Shown piece by piece: positions 18,660-26,383 of a DNA stretch of 64,000 bases. The DNA lies in NCBI GenBank assembly GCA_036675265.1, contig JAKFFJ010000076.1, positions 62,001 to 126,000 of the forward strand. The letters run 5' to 3'. A program made the translations under genes and the position numbers. Numbering within the stretch: the first letter of the stretch is position 1; the number at the start of each line of letters is the position of its first letter. This DNA is from CAMPJU01 sp036675265. Lineage in GTDB: Bacteria > Pseudomonadota > Gammaproteobacteria > Xanthomonadales > Xanthomonadaceae. Below the pieces are notes generated by a model. That model was given only the letters and a program-made list of their open reading frames with translations, was not told the DNA's origin and searched no databases.

Positions 18660-18986
18660 CTAGGCCGCGCGCGCGGCGAAGCCCTCGCTGCGCGCCGCCT
18701 GCTTGCGCACCACCGCGGCGAGGTTCCCGCGCGCCATCTTGAGCATCAGCATCGGGGCGGCCGGTTCGGCGCTGTCGAGCGCGCGCTTGGCAGCGTCGAT
18801 GGTGTCCTCGGCGATCGCCGCGCCGTTGCTGTCGAGCAGCACGCGCAGGCTGCGCAGGTGCGTGTCGAGCCGACGCTCGAGGGCCGGGTCCTGGCCCTGG
18901 CCGGCCTGGCGCGCGACCTTGGCCATCGTGGCGTCCAGCAGGGCCAGCTCCTGCAGCAGTTCGTCGGCGGCGATGTGCATCGTCAT
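18660..18986 (-). CDS. hypothetical alpha-helical protein
   Basis: 108 aa starting MTMHIAADELLQELALLDA. The sequence is almost entirely helical in character, Ala/Leu-rich with alternating charges, and ends AARSEGFAARAA. It has no membrane segment, signal peptide or recognised motif. The frame is open for 49 more codons upstream, but that part has low-complexity composition, so the ATG at 18986 is preferred. It lies 55 bp upstream of fbp on the same strand. Unknown function. Confidence 0.6.
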   Translation of the reverse strand: MTMHIAADELLQELALLDATMAKVARQAGQGQDPALERRLDTHLRSLRVLLDSNGAAIAEDTIDAAKRALDSAEPAAPMLMLKMARGNLAAVVRKQAARSEGFAARAA

Positions 18987-19195
18987 GTGCGCTGGCTCCA
19001 CTGGGGTTGCGTCGATGGTGCGAACCGGGCGTCGCATCCGATGCGATCCGGCGACGGGATCTTCCGTTCCAGAACGTGAGCGGGCGGTGGAGGAGGCCGG
19101 CGGAAACTGAACCGGCGGCTGAACACATTGCATTCACCTGCGCACAACGCCGGCGGGCATAGCGTCCGGCTAAACGGTCAGGCGTGGAGGGCGTC

Positions 19196-19663
19196 ATGGG
19201 CAACCTCAGGAAGGACCACGTGTTCGGCGCGGGCGCGGCCGCGCTCACCGGCGGTGCCGCGGGCGGTGCGCTCGGGATGCTGCTCGGCGGTCCGGCCGGG
19301 TTGGCGGTGGGTGCCGCGGCGGGCGGCGCGCTGGGGGCGCTCGCGGGCGATCGCGCGGCGGAGGCCGTCGACCCGCGAGAGGATCTCGGCCGCTTCCACC
19401 AGGTGTTCCACACCATGCCGTATTACGTCAGCGGCATGACCTGGGCCGACTACGCGCCGGCCTACCAGTACGGCATCGACCACTACCCGCAGGCGGGCCA
19501 CCACACCTTCCTGGTGGCCGAACCCGCGCTCGAACGCGGCTGGGATGCCGCGCGCGGTGGTTCGCGACTGCTCTGGAGCGAGGCGCGCGAGGCGGTCGCC
19601 CATGTCTGGCGCTGGTACGACGAGGCGCTGCACAAGACCGAACACCTTCCGCCACCCGCCTGA
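19196..19663 (+). CDS. glycine-zipper protein, paralogue of the gene at 534-995
   Basis: 155 aa. A long Gly/Ala zipper (about residues 10-60, with runs such as GGAAGGALGMLLGGPAG) is followed by a soluble part holding YYVSGMTWADYAPAYQYGID and a Trp-rich end. The start MGNLRKDHVFGAG aligns with MSDVKKDHNLGAG of the other copy; GGAGG lies 6 nt upstream of this ATG, so 19196 is chosen over 19184. Function unknown. It precedes folE in the same direction with a 56-bp gap. Confidence 0.8.
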   Translation: MGNLRKDHVFGAGAAALTGGAAGGALGMLLGGPAGLAVGAAAGGALGALAGDRAAEAVDPREDLGRFHQVFHTMPYYVSGMTWADYAPAYQYGIDHYPQAGHHTFLVAEPALERGWDAARGGSRLLWSEAREAVAHVWRWYDEALHKTEHLPPPA

Positions 19664-19719
19664 AGGGCCCTGGCACCCGCGCGCTACCATCCACGGCCTG
19701 TCCTCCGCGAAGGCCGCCC

Positions 19720-20322
19720 ATGCGCACGCCACCAGACCGCCGCAACGATGTCACCCGCGACCAGGCCGAGGAGGCCGTGCGCACCCTGCTGCGCTGGTCC
19801 GGGGACGACCCCGCGCGCGAGGGGCTGCTCGACACGCCCAAGCGCGTGGTGAAGGCCTACGAGGAATGGTTCAGCGGCTATGCGCTGGACCCCGACGAGT
19901 ACATGGCGCGGACATTCGAGGAGGTATGCGGCTACGACGAGATGATCGTGCTGCGCGACATCGAGTTCGAGAGCCACTGCGAGCACCACATGGCCCCGAT
20001 CATCGGCAAGGCGCACGTGGGCTACCTGCCGAACGGCAAGGTCGTGGGCATCAGCAAGCTGGCGCGGGTGGTCGAGGCCTACGCGAAGCGCTTCCAGGTG
20101 CAGGAGAAGATGACCTCGCAGGTCGCCGGGTGCATCGAGCGCGCGCTGCAGCCGCGCGGCGTGGGCGTGGTGATCGAGGCCGCGCACGAGTGCATGACCA
20201 CGCGCGGCGTACACAACCGCGGTGTCAGCATGATCACCTCGAAGATGCTCGGCAGCTTCCGCGAGGATGCGCGGACCCGTGCCGAGTTCCTGCAGTTCAT
20301 CGACGTGGGGCCGGGACGCTGA
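19720..20322 (+). CDS. folE: GTP cyclohydrolase I
   Basis: Converts GTP to 7,8-dihydroneopterin triphosphate, first step of folate and biopterin synthesis. The 200-aa protein contains FESHCEHHMAPIIGKAHVGY, which holds the zinc Cys and His and the catalytic His, then the second zinc Cys in AHECMTTRGVHN. Biopterin made from it could serve the phenylalanine hydroxylase at the left edge. Its stop overlaps the proposed start of egtB, which makes folE the leading gene of folE-egtB-egtD. Confidence 0.95.
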   Translation: MRTPPDRRNDVTRDQAEEAVRTLLRWSGDDPAREGLLDTPKRVVKAYEEWFSGYALDPDEYMARTFEEVCGYDEMIVLRDIEFESHCEHHMAPIIGKAHVGYLPNGKVVGISKLARVVEAYAKRFQVQEKMTSQVAGCIERALQPRGVGVVIEAAHECMTTRGVHNRGVSMITSKMLGSFREDARTRAEFLQFIDVGPGR

Positions 20323-21611
20323 CGGAAACGATCGCAACCGAACCGGGCGCCGTTGCCACCGGCGCATCGACCTCCCTGGCGGAGCGTTACCGCGCTGTCC
20401 GCGACCGCACCACCGCGCTCGCGGCCACGATCGGCCCGGAGGACGCCCAGCTGCAATCGATGCCGGACGCGAGCCCGGCGAAGTGGCACCTCGCCCATTC
20501 CAGCTGGTTCTTCGAGCAGTTCGCGCTCGCATCCGACCCGGCCTATGTCCCGCTCGACGCGGACTGGACCTACCTGTTCAACAGCTACTACGACACCGTG
20601 GGCGCGCGGCATGCGCGCCCGCACCGCGGCCTGCTGTCGCGCCCCACGCTGGCGCAGGTGCTGGCCCACCGGGCCGCGGTCGACGCGCGCATGGACAGGT
20701 TGCTCTGCGCCGCGCTGCCGCCCCGGGTGGCACAGGTGGTCCAGCTCGGCCTCCACCACGAGCAGCAACACCAGGAACTGCTGCTCACCGACATCAAGCA
20801 CGCTTACTGGTCCCAGCCGCTGCGCCCCGCGTGGCGCGAGGACCTGCCGCACCCGCCCCGGGCCGAACCGCAGCCGTTGCGCTGGTGCGAAGGCGACCAG
20901 GGCATCGTCGAGGTCGGCGCGGCGCCATGGCCCGCCGGGGAGGCCTTCGCGTTCGACAACGAGTCCCCGCGCCACCGCGTGCTGCTGTCCCCGCATGCGC
21001 TGGCGGACCGGCTGGTCACCAACGCGGAATACCGCGCATTCGTCGAGCGGGGCGGCTACCGAGAACCCGGGCACTGGCTGAGCGCCGGCTGGGCCTCGGT
21101 GCAGGCGCAGGGCTGGCGCGCGCCGCTGTACTGGGACGACGACCTGGCGCGCGAGTTCACCCTGGGCGGCTGGCGCGACATCGACCCGCACGCACCGGTA
21201 TGCCATCTCAGCTACTTCGAGGCCGATGCGTTCGCGCGCTGGGCCGGCGCGCGCCTGCCGACCGAATTCGAGTGGGAGCACGCCGCGGCGGGCGTGCCGG
21301 TCGCGGGCAACTTCGCGGACGCGGGCTGGATGCACCCGATGGGCGCGATGTCCCGCGCGACCGGCCCGCGCCAGCTCTTCGGCGACGCCTGGGAGTGGAC
21401 ATCCAGCGCGTACGCACCCTATCCGGGGTTCAGGGCGATGCCCGGCGCGCTGGGCGAATACAACGGCAAGTTCATGTGCGGCCAGCAGGTGCTGCGGGGC
21501 GGCAGTTGCGCAAGCGCCGCCGGACATCTGCGCGCCAGCTACCGGAACTTCTTCCACGCCGCCGACCGCTGGCAGTTCTCCGGGTTGCGCCTGGCGAAGG
21601 ATCGCCCGTGA
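20319..21611 (+). CDS. egtB: ergothioneine biosynthesis protein EgtB, apparent CTG start
   Basis: Iron-dependent sulfoxide synthase that joins hercynine to a thiol (gamma-Glu-Cys or Cys) in ergothioneine synthesis. It has an N-terminal DinB-like domain with WHLAHSSWFFE and the HHEQQHQE iron-ligand motif, and a C-terminal formylglycine-generating-enzyme-like domain ending RASYRNFFH...WQFSGLRLA. No ATG, GTG or TTG precedes the conserved LAERYRAVRDRT; the first in-frame ATG would delete it. A CTG at 20319 overlaps the folE stop as CTGA, just as GTGA links egtB to egtD, and is my choice (430 aa). Product is certain, start is inferred. Confidence 0.88.
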   Translation: MTETIATEPGAVATGASTSLAERYRAVRDRTTALAATIGPEDAQLQSMPDASPAKWHLAHSSWFFEQFALASDPAYVPLDADWTYLFNSYYDTVGARHARPHRGLLSRPTLAQVLAHRAAVDARMDRLLCAALPPRVAQVVQLGLHHEQQHQELLLTDIKHAYWSQPLRPAWREDLPHPPRAEPQPLRWCEGDQGIVEVGAAPWPAGEAFAFDNESPRHRVLLSPHALADRLVTNAEYRAFVERGGYREPGHWLSAGWASVQAQGWRAPLYWDDDLAREFTLGGWRDIDPHAPVCHLSYFEADAFARWAGARLPTEFEWEHAAAGVPVAGNFADAGWMHPMGAMSRATGPRQLFGDAWEWTSSAYAPYPGFRAMPGALGEYNGKFMCGQQVLRGGSCASAAGHLRASYRNFFHAADRWQFSGLRLAKDRP

Positions 21612-22591
21612 ACACCGTCGGGCATGCGGGCTCGCGCCTGACCGACCTCCAGCCGACGCCGGACGACATGCTGGGCGACGTGCTCGAGGGGCTCGCCGCC
21701 CGGCCCAGGCGGCTGCCCTCGAAATACTTCTACGACGCCACGGGCTCGCGCCTGTTCGAGGCGATCACCCGGACACCGGAGTACTACCCCACGCGCGTCG
21801 AGCTGGCGCTGATGGAAACCCACGGGTCGGAGATCGCAAAAGTCGTCGGGCCACGCGCGCACGTGGTGGAGTACGGCAGCGGCAGTGGCCGCAAGACCCG
21901 GTTGCTGCTCGATGCGCTGGAGGATCCCGTGGCGTACACGCCGATCGAGATCTCGCGCACGGCCCTGCTGGCGAGCCTGGAGCGCCTGGCGAACGAGTTC
22001 GGCGATGTGGAGCTGCTGCCGGTCTGCGCCGATTTCACCCAGCCGGTGCCGTTGCCGCGTCCGGAGCGCGAATCCGCGCGCGTGCTCGTGTTCTTCCCGG
22101 GCTCCACGCTGGGGAACTTCGAACGGCACGAGGCCACCGCGCTGTTGCGCAGCATGCGCGAGACGATGGGCAGCTCCGGCATGGCCCTGGTCGGGATCGA
22201 CCTGGACAAGGACCCTGCGCTCATCGAGGCCGCCTACAACGATGCCTCGGGCATCACCGCCGAGTTCACGCTCAACCTGCTGGCGCGCCTCAACCGCGAG
22301 CTGGGCGCCGACTTCGACCTGGCGGCCTTCGCGCACCAGGCACGCTACGACGCGCGTCGCCAGCGCATCGAGACGTGCCTGGTCAGCCAGCGTCGCCAGC
22401 GTGTCACCATCGCCGGGCAAGCGTTCGATTTCGAAGCGGGCGAACCCATGCAGGTCGAATACAGCCAGAAGTACGACGACGACACCTTCGCGGCCATGGC
22501 CGCCGAGGCGGGACTTCGCGTGGCCGGGGCCTGGAACGACCCGCGCGACTGGTTCGGCCAGCGCCTGCTGGTGCCATTCTCGCAACGTTGA
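21608..22591 (+). CDS. egtD: L-histidine N-alpha-methyltransferase EgtD
   Basis: Trimethylates histidine to hercynine with S-adenosylmethionine, the first step of ergothioneine synthesis. The 327-aa protein shows YFYDATGSRLFEAITRTPEYY, the SAM-binding VVEYGSGSGRKT, and FFPGSTLGNFE, all typical of EgtD. The GTG start at 21608 overlaps the egtB stop. With EgtB next to it the organism should make ergothioneine, a low-molecular-weight antioxidant thiol; the C-S lyase EgtE is not in this window. Confidence 0.94.
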   Translation: MNTVGHAGSRLTDLQPTPDDMLGDVLEGLAARPRRLPSKYFYDATGSRLFEAITRTPEYYPTRVELALMETHGSEIAKVVGPRAHVVEYGSGSGRKTRLLLDALEDPVAYTPIEISRTALLASLERLANEFGDVELLPVCADFTQPVPLPRPERESARVLVFFPGSTLGNFERHEATALLRSMRETMGSSGMALVGIDLDKDPALIEAAYNDASGITAEFTLNLLARLNRELGADFDLAAFAHQARYDARRQRIETCLVSQRRQRVTIAGQAFDFEAGEPMQVEYSQKYDDDTFAAMAAEAGLRVAGAWNDPRDWFGQRLLVPFSQR

Positions 22592-22616
22592 CGGCGCGCC
22601 CGGCCATGCTCGCCGC

Positions 22617-23714
22617 ATGGCATCCGCGCAGGCGTCGCCCACCCACCCGGACCGGCGCGCCGCGGCGCGCGCGGGACTGCGCTACGTGGACACGACCTCG
22701 CCCGGCATCGCGCGGCGCGGGCGAGAGAAGGCGTTCGTCTATGTGGATGCGGATGGCGCGCGCATCCGCGATGCCGGAACGCTCGAGCGAATACGCGCGT
22801 TGGCGATCCCACCGGCGTGGACCGACGTGTGGATCTGCCCGCATGCGGACGGCCACGTGCAGGCGACCGGCCGTGACGCACGCGGGCGCAAGCAGTACCG
22901 CTACCACGCGCAATGGCAGGCCGAACGGGGCACCGGCAAGTTCGGCCGGATCGTCGCGTTCGGCGCCGCGCTGCCGCACCTGCGGCGGCGGCTGCGGCGC
23001 GACCTGGCCCAGCGCGGGTTCCCGCGCGACAAGGTGCTCGCGATCGTGGTGTCGGTGCTGGCCGAGACCCTGGTCCGCGTCGGCAACGCGGACTACGCGC
23101 GCAGCAACCGCTCGTTCGGCCTGACCACGCTGCGCAACCACCACGTGAAGTTCGTGCGCGGCGGGCGCGCACGGCTTCGGTTCCGCGGCAAGGGCGGCCA
23201 GCTGCAGGACGTCGCGGTGGACGACGCGAAGCTGGTCGCGCTGGTGAAGCACTGCCAGCAGCTGCCGGGCCAGGCGCTGTTCCAGTACCGCGACGACGCC
23301 GGCGACCTGCGCCCGGTGGACTCGGGCGCCGTCAACGACTACCTGCGCACCTGCATGGGGGAATCGTTCACTGCGAAGGACTTCCGCACCTGGGGCGCGA
23401 CGCTGGCCGCGTTCCAGCGCCTGGCCCGGACGACCTTGCCCTACCGCGCCGGGCCGGACGGCACGCAGGCCGCGCCGAGCGAGCGCGCGCTGGCCGGGCT
23501 CCAGAACGCGGTCGTGCGCGAAGTCGCGCACGCGCTCGGCAACACCCCCGCGATCTGTCGCAAGGCCTACATCGACCCGAGCGTGTTCGCCGGCTGGCGC
23601 GACGGCACGCTGCAACGCGCGGCAGCCGCCGCCGGCGCCAACGGCGCGCGGGGCGAGCGCCAGTGGGAGCAGGCCGCCTTGCGATTCCTGCGCACGGCCC
23701 ACAAGCGGAAGTGA
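22617..23714 (+). CDS. DNA topoisomerase IB, poxvirus-like
   Basis: Relaxes supercoiled DNA by nicking one strand through a 3'-phosphotyrosine. The 365-aa protein has an N-terminal domain (GLRYVDTTSPGIARRG; IPPAWTDVWICP) and the catalytic domain with VRVGNADYARSNRSFGLTTL (active Arg) and GNTPAICRKAYIDP (active Tyr). These are the signatures of bacterial topoisomerases of the vaccinia type. It follows egtD by 25 bp in the same direction and may belong to that transcript, though no functional link is known. Confidence 0.92.
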   Translation: MASAQASPTHPDRRAAARAGLRYVDTTSPGIARRGREKAFVYVDADGARIRDAGTLERIRALAIPPAWTDVWICPHADGHVQATGRDARGRKQYRYHAQWQAERGTGKFGRIVAFGAALPHLRRRLRRDLAQRGFPRDKVLAIVVSVLAETLVRVGNADYARSNRSFGLTTLRNHHVKFVRGGRARLRFRGKGGQLQDVAVDDAKLVALVKHCQQLPGQALFQYRDDAGDLRPVDSGAVNDYLRTCMGESFTAKDFRTWGATLAAFQRLARTTLPYRAGPDGTQAAPSERALAGLQNAVVREVAHALGNTPAICRKAYIDPSVFAGWRDGTLQRAAAAAGANGARGERQWEQAALRFLRTAHKRK

Positions 23715-23715
23715 C

Positions 23716-23770
23716 CTGTTGGAGCCGGCGCCGGCGAAGGGCCTTCGCCGCCGTGGCGGCTCCTACACAG
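23716..23770. repeat. GC-rich palindromic repeat (GGAGCCG...CGGCTCC family), copy 1
   Basis: Inverted ends GGAGCCG and CGGCTCC flank a GGCGAAGGGCCTTCGCC hairpin core. Related pieces occur at 27556-27600 and 62441-62480. It lies just after the topoisomerase stop, where its hairpin may also protect or end the transcript. Confidence 0.7.
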
Positions 23771-23814
23771 GGGTGGCGGCAGACTCGGGGTTCCCCCCAA
23801 CGCAAAGGTGTCCC

Positions 23815-24048
23815 ATGGCCCGTTGCGACATGTGCGGCAACGAGTACGACAAGGCCTTCCGGATCGAAGGTCCCCGCGGCAACGGCACGTTCGATTCGTT
23901 CGAGTGCGCCATCCATGCGCTCGCCCCGGTCTGCGCGCACTGCGGGTGCAGGATCATCGGGCACGGCGCGGAGCACGACGGGACCTTCTACTGCTGCGCG
24001 CACTGCGCGAAGGCATCCGGCGTGGTCGGGATCGACGACCGGATCTGA
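23815..24048 (+). CDS. small Cys-rich (metallothionein-like/zinc-binding) protein
   Basis: 77 aa starting MARCDMCGNEYDKAF. Nine Cys are arranged as C-x2-C, a single C in FECAIH, C-x2-C-x-C, and CC-x2-C, with His residues between (CAHCGC, CCAHC), a treble-clef or rubredoxin-like metal site. Similar proteins are often labelled prokaryotic metallothionein, which I consider unproven. The upstream frame is repeat-derived, so the ATG at 23815 is preferred. The next gene, an MscS channel, starts 8 bp later. Confidence 0.75.
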   Translation: MARCDMCGNEYDKAFRIEGPRGNGTFDSFECAIHALAPVCAHCGCRIIGHGAEHDGTFYCCAHCAKASGVVGIDDRI

Positions 24049-24056
24049 CGAGCGCC

Positions 24057-25094
24057 GTGGTGGACGCGCCGCGCACCGGGGAAATCGAGCGCGACCTGCA
24101 GCGGACGGGCGGCACCGACGACCCGGCACCCGCACCGGTGGACGCACGCCACAAGCTGTGGCTCGCGGGCTACGCGGTGCTGGTGCTGGCACTCGGCGTC
24201 ACCTATTACCTGCTGCGGCTGCACTGGTTCGACTTCGGCGACCGGTTCACGCCGCTGGTGCGCCGCGGCGTCCTCGGCGCGATGGCCGCCGCGCTGGTCC
24301 TGGCACTGGCCCGCGTCGTCGATGCCTTCCTCATCGAGCGCGCCTGCAGCCAGGTCAGCCAGTACAACTTCAAGCGCATCCTCCGGCTGGCCGTCGGCGT
24401 CGTGCTCGCGACGATCGTGGTGTCGGTGCTGTTCGCGAACTGGTACGCCGCGGCGGCCTCGCTGGGCCTGATCTCGCTGGTGGTCGGCTTCGCGCTGCAG
24501 ACGCCGATCACCAGCCTGATCGGCTGGGCCTACATCCTGGCGCGCGAACCGTACCGGATCGGCGACCGCATCCGCATCGGGGACCACACCGGCGACGTGA
24601 TCGCGCTGAGCTACCTCGACACGACGCTGTGGGAAGTCGGGGGCGACTACGTGTCGACCGACCATCCCAGCGGCCGGCTGGTGAAGTTCCCCAATGCCAG
24701 CGTGCTGTCCATGCCGGTGCTCAACTATTCCTGGTCGCTGTTCCCGTACGTCTGGAACGAGATCACGTTCCACGTGGGATACGACAGCGACCTGGCCTTC
24801 GTGGAGCGCACGCTGCGCGAGACGGTCGAGGAGGACACCGGGGCCGACATGGCGGAACGCATCGGCCACTTCCGCGCGCTGCTCGCGCGCACGCCCGTCG
24901 ACCACGTGCAGGTCAAGGAACGCCCTTCGGTGCTGTTCCGGGTGAACCCCAACACCTGGATCGAGGCGACGGTGCGCTACCTCGTCGATCCGCGGGAAGC
25001 GGGGCCCACCAAGACGCGCCTCATGGCGCGCCTGCTGGAGCGCCTGAACGCGGCGCCGGACCGTACCCGCTTCCCGAAGGGCGACTCGCGTTGA
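24057..25094 (+). CDS. MscS-family mechanosensitive ion channel
   Basis: 345-aa inner-membrane channel that releases solutes on hypo-osmotic shock. There are about four hydrophobic helices between residues 35 and 160. The pore helix and the start of the beta domain read GLISLVVGFALQTPITSLIGW and EPYRIGDRIRIGDHTGDV, the MscS core. The C-terminal soluble vestibule follows. Start codons available are GTG at 24057 or 24060; no ATG lies upstream of the first helix. Closely follows the Cys-rich gene and is probably co-transcribed. Confidence 0.88.
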   Translation: MVDAPRTGEIERDLQRTGGTDDPAPAPVDARHKLWLAGYAVLVLALGVTYYLLRLHWFDFGDRFTPLVRRGVLGAMAAALVLALARVVDAFLIERACSQVSQYNFKRILRLAVGVVLATIVVSVLFANWYAAAASLGLISLVVGFALQTPITSLIGWAYILAREPYRIGDRIRIGDHTGDVIALSYLDTTLWEVGGDYVSTDHPSGRLVKFPNASVLSMPVLNYSWSLFPYVWNEITFHVGYDSDLAFVERTLRETVEEDTGADMAERIGHFRALLARTPVDHVQVKERPSVLFRVNPNTWIEATVRYLVDPREAGPTKTRLMARLLERLNAAPDRTRFPKGDSR

Positions 25095-25102
25095 CCGCGC
25101 CG

Positions 25103-25528
25103 TCAGCCGCAGCTGACGTCCACGACCACGTTGCCCGCGTCGACGCTGAGGTTGAGGCGGCTGTTGTGGAATTCCATGGTGACCATCTGCCCCGGCGACA
25201 GCGTGCGCGCGATGTCCGCGCCCGCTGCCAGCCTGGCCTGCTCGACCACCTCGGCGGTCGCTTCCTTGCCGATCGCGCTGCGCGCGGCATCGGGATCGCA
25301 GCGCACCAGGTCGTCGTGGCTGCCCGGCATCCTGCGCATCGGTGGGTCCTGGGTCACGGGCGGTTCCTCGGGCAACTGGAGCGGGATGCGGTCGGCGGCC
25401 GTCGTGCCGGCCGGTTCGGCGGTGGCCGGTTCGGCTGGATCATCACCGGACCCGTCGCAGGCCGCCGTGGCGAACGCGGCCGCGCAGGCCAGCGCGAGCA
25501 ACCGCGTCGAAGTGCCGGTCAGCCGCAC
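25103..25528 (-). CDS. I78 peptidase-inhibitor-like lipoprotein, copy B
   Basis: 141 aa from a GTG at 25528 that overlaps the end of copy A by 10 nt. A signal sequence ends in ATAAC, a plausible but weak lipobox, followed by an acidic Pro-rich linker. The C-terminal domain reads VRCDPDAARSAIGKEAT...RTLSPGQMVTMEFHNSRLNLSVD...VSCG, matching the inhibitor I78 pattern of two Cys, PGxxVTM, R-x-N-(hydrophobic) and a final CG. I78 proteins such as elastase inhibitor AFLEI block serine proteases; the target here is unknown. Confidence 0.78.
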   Translation of the reverse strand: MRLTGTSTRLLALACAAAFATAACDGSGDDPAEPATAEPAGTTAADRIPLQLPEEPPVTQDPPMRRMPGSHDDLVRCDPDAARSAIGKEATAEVVEQARLAAGADIARTLSPGQMVTMEFHNSRLNLSVDAGNVVVDVSCG

Positions 25529-25833
25529 GTGATGCTCGTGATCGCGTTGCGCTCGTTGACGTGGATGTTCACCCGCACCGGACTGTAATCCATGGTCACG
25601 GCCTGGCCGGGATGGATCACGCGCACGGCGTGGCTCTGCGTCGCGGCGCGGACTTCCTCGACGATGTCCGCGGTGGCGGCCCGGCCGATCGCCCATTCGG
25701 CGCGTTCCGCGTCGCACTGCGGGCCGTCGATGGGATAGGGCGCGGCCAGCACGGGCGGCTGGGTGGCGCAGGCACTGAGCGCCAGCGTGGCGGCGACCGC
25801 CATGGCGGGGGCGAAGGCGTGGAGGCGGGGCAT
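25519..25833 (-). CDS. I78 peptidase-inhibitor-like lipoprotein, copy A
   Basis: 104 aa. The signal peptide MPRLHAFAPAMAVAATLALS ends in a good lipobox (LSAC), so the protein should be anchored in the outer or inner membrane facing the periplasm. The rest is one I78 domain: QCDAERAEWAIGRAAT, RVIHPGQAVTMDYSPVRVNI, and the terminal ITCG. It is a tandem paralogue of the next gene (copy B). A role in guarding the periplasm against own or foreign proteases is inference from the family. Confidence 0.82.
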   Translation of the reverse strand: MPRLHAFAPAMAVAATLALSACATQPPVLAAPYPIDGPQCDAERAEWAIGRAATADIVEEVRAATQSHAVRVIHPGQAVTMDYSPVRVNIHVNERNAITSITCG

Positions 25834-25892
25834 GGCGACGCTCCGTATTCAGGAGGGCCTGACAGCATCGGCGCACCCGCGTGTGGCGTGTG

Positions 25893-26381
25893 TCAACGAC
25901 AGCGATAGGCGGCCAGCGTGCCGGGATCCGGGAGGCCGATGCCCTGGCGGGTGCCGGCGACGTAGAGGGTCACGTGTGGCGGCGGCACCGGGAGCGTCCG
26001 GCCCAGCAGGGCGCCGAGGTCGGCATGGAACGCGGCCATGGCGGGCAGGTCTAGGGGCTCGATCAACGCATGCCGCACCGGTCCGCCGCGTCGCCTGGGG
26101 GGTGCGCGGAGCAGCGTGCGTTCCCCTGTCGCGGTCCACGTCCAGTCGTGGGCCTCGAACGCCTTGCGCACGGCGCCTGGCAGGATGCGGCCCGCGTCGG
26201 CCGCGGCCTGCAGTTCGCGGCCCAGGCGCCCGCCGACGAGCGTGACGTGCAGCTCGCGCTTCGGCTGCAACGTGATGCCGTCGATGGTCACAGGTGCCTC
26301 CGGCGGTGGCCAGGCCTCCGGCGGCACCGGCAGCAGCAGCGCGTGCTGCTTCGTCCATCCCGGCCAGCGTGCGCGCGGCAT
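25893..26381 (-). CDS. 2H-phosphoesterase-like protein
   Basis: 162 aa. Two H-x-T motifs flanked by hydrophobic strands, LHVTLVG (His45) and PHVTLYV (His136), about 90 residues apart are the defining pattern of the 2H phosphoesterase superfamily (RNA ligase T4 LigT, cyclic nucleotide phosphodiesterases). I could not place it in a named subfamily. It starts 2 bp after the stop of the RlmI-type methyltransferase on the same strand, which suggests joint expression and possibly RNA metabolism. Confidence 0.65.
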   Translation of the reverse strand: MPRARWPGWTKQHALLLPVPPEAWPPPEAPVTIDGITLQPKRELHVTLVGGRLGRELQAAADAGRILPGAVRKAFEAHDWTWTATGERTLLRAPPRRRGGPVRHALIEPLDLPAMAAFHADLGALLGRTLPVPPPHVTLYVAGTRQGIGLPDPGTLAAYRCR

Positions 26382-26383
26382 CG

